9,016 bases of DNA, from NCBI GenBank assembly GCA_031275955.1, contig JAISNZ010000195.1:1-9016 (forward strand), given 5' to 3'. Every line of letters starts with the position of its first letter. Within the stretch, counting starts at the first letter, position 1. Under the pieces are notes generated by a model. That model worked only from the letters and a program-made list of their open reading frames with translations. It did no database searches and was not told where the DNA came from. Of the stretch, positions 6,458 to 9,016 are shown piece after piece. A program made the translations under genes and the position numbers. The stretch is from Desulfovibrio sp. Lineage in GTDB: Bacteria; Desulfobacterota; Desulfovibrionia; Desulfovibrionales; Desulfovibrionaceae.

Positions 6458-7132
6458 ATGCTGGCCGGGGAAATTCTCAAAAGGGCGCGGGACGATCTTC
6501 AGGACGCGGAAGGGGTGCGGTTCACCACGGAAATGCTTCTGGAGTGGCTTTCCGACGCGCAGAGGGCGCTTGTGCTTCTGAGGCCGGACGCGGGGGCGGT
6601 GATCCGCACCGTTCGCCTGAGCAGGGGGAGCACCCTGCAAAGCCTGCCTGCCGACGGTGTGCGCTTCCTGGGCGTGCTGCGGAACATGGAGCCGGGGGAG
6701 GGAGAAACATTCCTGCCCGGACGGGCCGTGGCCCTGACGACGCTGGAGGCCCTGAACGCCGGCGTTCCCTTGTGGCACAGCCAGGGGGAATCGCGCGTTG
6801 TCTATGAGTATGCCCCGGACGAAACAACCCCTTCCCACTTCTGGGTGTCGCCGCCGCCGGCGGAAAACGTATGGGTGGAAATCAAGTACGCCCTGAATCC
6901 GCCGGAGCTCACGGGAGAGGACAGGGAAATCACGGTGTTCGCCACCTTCGCCGAACCCCTTCGGGAATACGTCCTGTACCGCGCGTATTCCCGAAACGAC
7001 CAGCCCATTGACTATCAGGGGCGGGCCAACCTGCACCTGCAACGTTTCTTCACCTCCATCGGCGAAGAGGCGAAAGCGCGCCTGTATTCCAGCCCGCTCA
7101 ACGGGCTTGGCGGCGCGGGAGGCGCGGCATGA
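6458..7132 (+). CDS. Head-tail connector/adaptor candidate (DUF6682-like)
   Basis: This 224-residue protein begins with a helical segment (LAGEILKRARDDLQD, VRFTTEMLLEWLSDAQRAL, residues 2-38) typical of phage adaptor proteins that dock under the portal. The middle is beta-rich, with HFWVSPPP (about 127-134). It ends with another long helix (EPLREYVLYRAYSRND, then HLQRFF). I recall the pattern 'GEILxRARxxLQDxxGVRWT...LLxWLxDxQR' as DUF6682 of podovirus-like genomes; the role as adaptor (like T7 gp11 or P22 gp4) is an inference from context. It starts directly after the previous stop, with GGGAG (6448-6452) as ribosome binding site, and overlaps the next gene by ATGA. Confidence 0.82.
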   Translation: MLAGEILKRARDDLQDAEGVRFTTEMLLEWLSDAQRALVLLRPDAGAVIRTVRLSRGSTLQSLPADGVRFLGVLRNMEPGEGETFLPGRAVALTTLEALNAGVPLWHSQGESRVVYEYAPDETTPSHFWVSPPPAENVWVEIKYALNPPELTGEDREITVFATFAEPLREYVLYRAYSRNDQPIDYQGRANLHLQRFFTSIGEEAKARLYSSPLNGLGGAGGAA

Positions 7133-7767
7133 TTTTTTCCCCGTGGACGGATTTTCTGGATCAGGTTTCGCCTTCGGCTGTGGGCGCGCCTGTAGGAGCG
7201 CAGTTGCAGGCCATCAAAGCGGCAACCATACGCCTTTGCCAGACCGCCAGGGTATGGAGCCACGTTTCCCTCCCCGCCGATCTGCTGGCCGGGGAAAGGA
7301 AGTACGCTTTCCGGTTTGAGGACATGGAAGCGCAGGTTGTGGGGGTGAACAGCTTTCGCGTCAACGGCAGGGAGCTTCGCCCGGCGGGGCGGGAGGAATG
7401 GCCTTATGGCGACGAACAGCGCGGCCAGCCCCTTTTCTGGCGTGAGGAAGAACCAGGCTTTGTCGTGCTCTGGCCGATCCCGGACAGGGACGAACCCGGC
7501 TCCATCGTGGCCCACGTTGACCTTGCTCCCGCGCTGGGCAGCGGGGAAGCCCCGCGCTTTCTGCTTGTCCATTACCGCGAGGCCATCAAATGGGGGGCGC
7601 TGGCCGAACTTGTCAACACCGGGGGACAGGCGTGGGGGAATCCGAATCTGGCGATTGCCGACTACGAAAAACGCTTCCGCCGCGAGATCGCGCGGGCGCG
7701 TATTCTGGAAAACATAGGCGGCGCGGCGGGGAAAAACCTGCGCGTCGATCCGTTACCATATTTTTGA
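7129..7767 (+). CDS. Second neck/connector candidate protein
   Basis: This 212-residue protein overlaps the DUF6682-like gene by four bases (ATGA), so the two are probably made together. The N-terminal part (LQAIKAATIRLCQTARVWS, residues 26-44) resembles a motif seen in podovirus neck-type proteins. The centre is beta-rich. The C-terminal part (LLVHYREAIKWGALAELV, then A-x-x-Y-x-x-R-F-R-R-E) is a helical pair that recalls the end of the preceding protein. It could be a nozzle, stopper or tail-completion protein. No enzymatic motif, signal peptide or membrane segment is seen. Function is inferred from neighbours only. Confidence 0.72.
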   Translation: MIFSPWTDFLDQVSPSAVGAPVGAQLQAIKAATIRLCQTARVWSHVSLPADLLAGERKYAFRFEDMEAQVVGVNSFRVNGRELRPAGREEWPYGDEQRGQPLFWREEEPGFVVLWPIPDRDEPGSIVAHVDLAPALGSGEAPRFLLVHYREAIKWGALAELVNTGGQAWGNPNLAIADYEKRFRREIARARILENIGGAAGKNLRVDPLPYF

Positions 7768-7775
7768 GGTGAACC

Positions 7776-8213
7776 ATGCCTACCATTGCCGCCAAGACGA
7801 ATTACATGGCCCAGGCAATTTTGAACCATCTTCTTTCCAAGGATGAGTACACGCCTCCTTCAACGATGTATGTCGGCCTGTACGATGTTGACCCCGGCAA
7901 AGCCGGAACGGACGGCACGGAAGTGACAGGCGGAGGGTACGCCCGTCAGCCCGTGACCTTTGGGGATGTGTCCGGGGAAGGGGTTGTCGTCAATTCCGAA
8001 GCCGTCATTTTTCCGGACGTGACTTCACCTTGGGGGAGCGTGGCCGGTTTCGCGCTTCTGGATGCTGAAACGGGCGGGAATATCCTGTATCGCGGAGACC
8101 TGGAAAGGATGGACCCGGACAACCCCGGCGAATACATCCCGCAGGCCACGACTCCGGCTGTCGGCGACGTGTTCATCATTAAGGCCGGACAACTGGTTCT
8201 TTCGGAGCGATGA
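7776..8213 (+). CDS. Small phage tail-fibre-like / structural protein
   Basis: This 145-residue protein begins with a short helix (TNYMAQAILNHLLSKD, 8-23), then strands (MYVGLYDVDPG, 31-41), the motif TEVTGGGYARQPVTFG (48-63), and a 'SPWGSVAGFALLDAETGGNILYRG' type stretch (84-107, partly quoted). Proteins with TEVSGGGYARQ and WGTVTHFGLFDA-like motifs are common in tailed phages and are often annotated as tail fibre proteins, though I know of no firm role. GAGGTGA (7766-7772) precedes the ATG, and the stop overlaps the start of the next gene (TGATG). Its position between the connectors and the repeat protein suggests a tail or appendage part. Confidence 0.75.
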   Translation: MPTIAAKTNYMAQAILNHLLSKDEYTPPSTMYVGLYDVDPGKAGTDGTEVTGGGYARQPVTFGDVSGEGVVVNSEAVIFPDVTSPWGSVAGFALLDAETGGNILYRGDLERMDPDNPGEYIPQATTPAVGDVFIIKAGQLVLSER

Positions 8214-9016
8214 TGCCCGCTATAGGGATCGAGTTTCCCGGCTCGCACTGCTTCGGCGGCGATTCCGTTCCCGTGGGCGGCGACATGCGGCCCGTTGGGG
8301 TAAGCCCTTCGCTGGTCCATGCCGTGGTTCATCTGGACCACAGTTTTGCGTTGTTCGCCAATTCAACCTGCGCCGTGGCCGGGGTTATGAAAATTTCCCC
8401 GTGGATGAGCCTTGAGGGGGAAGCGGGAGGACGGTTCGTTATAAGCCGCGCCCGCTATGTCGGCGGGGAAATTGGGGGCGAGGCGGAAAGCTGGGGGATA
8501 CTGTTCCGGCAAATATCCGCCATGGTCAATATGAATGGGTATGCTTTCGCGCGGGCCGGGCATCGTCTGGAGATTCATTACCCGGCCGCTCTGTCCGGGG
8601 ACTCCTTCGCCCGGAGCGTGCCGCGTCTGAAAATCCAGCCGCCGCTTGTTTTGGGCGGCGCCGCGTTTACCACAGGCGGCTTGTGTCTGGAGATTCATCC
8701 TTTGGCCTCTCCTTCCGGGGAATCCGGCATCCGGTCCAGACCTCATTCAGAATATCATCGTTCAGTTTCGTTGGCTGGAGAAGCCGCTTCTCTGGGCGTG
8801 CCGTGTCTGGCTATCCAATATTATCCGGCTTCGCTGACCGGAGAAGCTGTCGCCGGAGCGATATGGGCCAAACTTTTTCCCGTGCGTGCCGAACCGGCAG
8901 GAGAAGCGGAAGTTTTCGGCGTCGGGGACATCATGCTTCATATCGGCGCCGGGGCTTTCGGCGACGCCGAACTATACGGCGCGCTGCTCTGGCAGCGCTC
9001 GCTTTCGTTGCTGCCG
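8213..9016 (+). CDS. Repeat-containing probable tail/appendage protein (partial, runs off right edge)
   Basis: The frame is open from ATG 8213 to the last base (268 codons, no stop). The start overlaps the previous stop (TGATG), with GGAG at 8204-8207. I do not recognise a family. The protein is made of a degenerate 20-residue unit: small residue or glycine at positions 29, 49 (Ala), 69, 89, 109, 129, 149, 169, 189, 210, 230 and 250. Glycine is usually followed by E/D and A/S (LEGEA, IGGEA, LSGDS, PSGES, LAGEA, LTGEA, PAGEA, FGDA). A hydrophobic strand such as LEIH, LKIQ, LAIQ or IMLH begins several units. Alternating residues suggest beta structure, perhaps a solenoid or fibre shaft. Early virion location suggests a tail or host-contact part, but this is inference. 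No membrane segment or signal peptide is seen. Confidence 0.8.
   Translation, partial: MPAIGIEFPGSHCFGGDSVPVGGDMRPVGVSPSLVHAVVHLDHSFALFANSTCAVAGVMKISPWMSLEGEAGGRFVISRARYVGGEIGGEAESWGILFRQISAMVNMNGYAFARAGHRLEIHYPAALSGDSFARSVPRLKIQPPLVLGGAAFTTGGLCLEIHPLASPSGESGIRSRPHSEYHRSVSLAGEAASLGVPCLAIQYYPASLTGEAVAGAIWAKLFPVRAEPAGEAEVFGVGDIMLHIGAGAFGDAELYGALLWQRSLSLLP
8267..8989 (+). repeat. Diverged 60-bp in-frame tandem repeat (20-residue unit)
   Basis: Units taken with glycine at the eleventh position run from residue 19 to 259 of the 8213 gene. The clearest block is residues 59-259 (8387-8989). One extra residue lies between the glycines at 189 and 210. Nucleotide traces survive: GTCTGGAGATTCAT occurs at 8565-8578 and 8685-8698, exactly 120 bases apart, and GCGTGCCG[C/T]GTCTG at 8616-8629 and 8796-8809, exactly 180 bases apart. 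Both spacings are multiples of 60. The first units (around 29 and 49) are weak, and the array may continue beyond the window. Confidence 0.8.

Noticed and set aside
6106..6807. 233-residue + frame spanning the small head protein and the adaptor start
   Set aside because: Arg/Gly-rich translation in another frame of two genes with good starts and ribosome binding sites; it would replace no missing product.
7129..7145. T6C4 run just after the ATGA overlap as a programmed frameshift site
   Set aside because: The run lies after the stop codon of the upstream gene, and the downstream gene has its own in-phase ATG, so no slippage is needed to explain the reading frames.
8213..9016. Diversity-generating retroelement target in the repeat gene
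   Set aside because: No reverse transcriptase, template repeat or C-type-lectin-like end is visible in the window; the repeats are diverged tandem units, not a near-identical variable/template pair. The gene end is missing, so this is not excluded beyond base 9016.
1..9016. CRISPR array, tRNA genes, insertion sequences, attachment sites
   Set aside because: No regularly spaced identical repeats with unique spacers, no recognisable tRNA cloverleaf, no transposase and no integrase or att-like direct repeats were found by eye on either strand.

Overview
The window is a GC-rich, tightly packed block of late genes from a tailed phage or prophage, all on the + strand. A predicted outer-membrane spanin lipoprotein indicates a Gram-negative host. 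The base composition and protein style would suit a deltaproteobacterial (Desulfovibrio-like) host, but that is a weak inference and no host gene is present. The N4-gp56-type major capsid protein, the large portal and the two small connector-like proteins point to short-tailed (podovirus-like) morphology.

Layout. Bases 3-155 hold an open frame entering from the left edge, possibly the tail of an upstream gene. Bases 156-362 show no convincing gene but several short hairpins, one ending against the Shine-Dalgarno of the endolysin. Bases 363-1843 are a four-gene lysis cassette: T4-type lysozyme, Rz-like inner-membrane spanin, Rz1-like lipoprotein spanin overlapping it in another frame, and a three-segment holin. 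The holin overlaps the portal start. Bases 1818-6079 are the head module: portal, a small helical protein, an acidic scaffold candidate and the major capsid protein. A long hairpin (6083-6125) follows the capsid gene. Bases 6149-7767 hold a small conserved head-associated protein and two head-tail connector candidates. Bases 7776-9016 hold a small tail-fibre-like protein and a gene that runs off the right edge and is built of a cryptic 20-residue tandem repeat.

How the genes work together. Nearly every junction is an overlap (TAAATG, ATGA, TGATG) or a gap of a few bases with a strong Shine-Dalgarno, so the block looks like one polycistronic late unit. Portal, scaffold and capsid protein would build the procapsid, the connectors would close the neck after packaging, and the last two genes probably make tail or appendage parts. 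Holin, lysozyme and the spanin pair would breach inner membrane, peptidoglycan and outer membrane in turn. No terminase, integrase, repressor or replication gene is visible, so lytic versus temperate lifestyle cannot be decided.

The best candidate for something undescribed is the unfinished repeat protein at 8213-9016. The rest is a recognisable, mosaic podovirus-like structural region with some unusual details.
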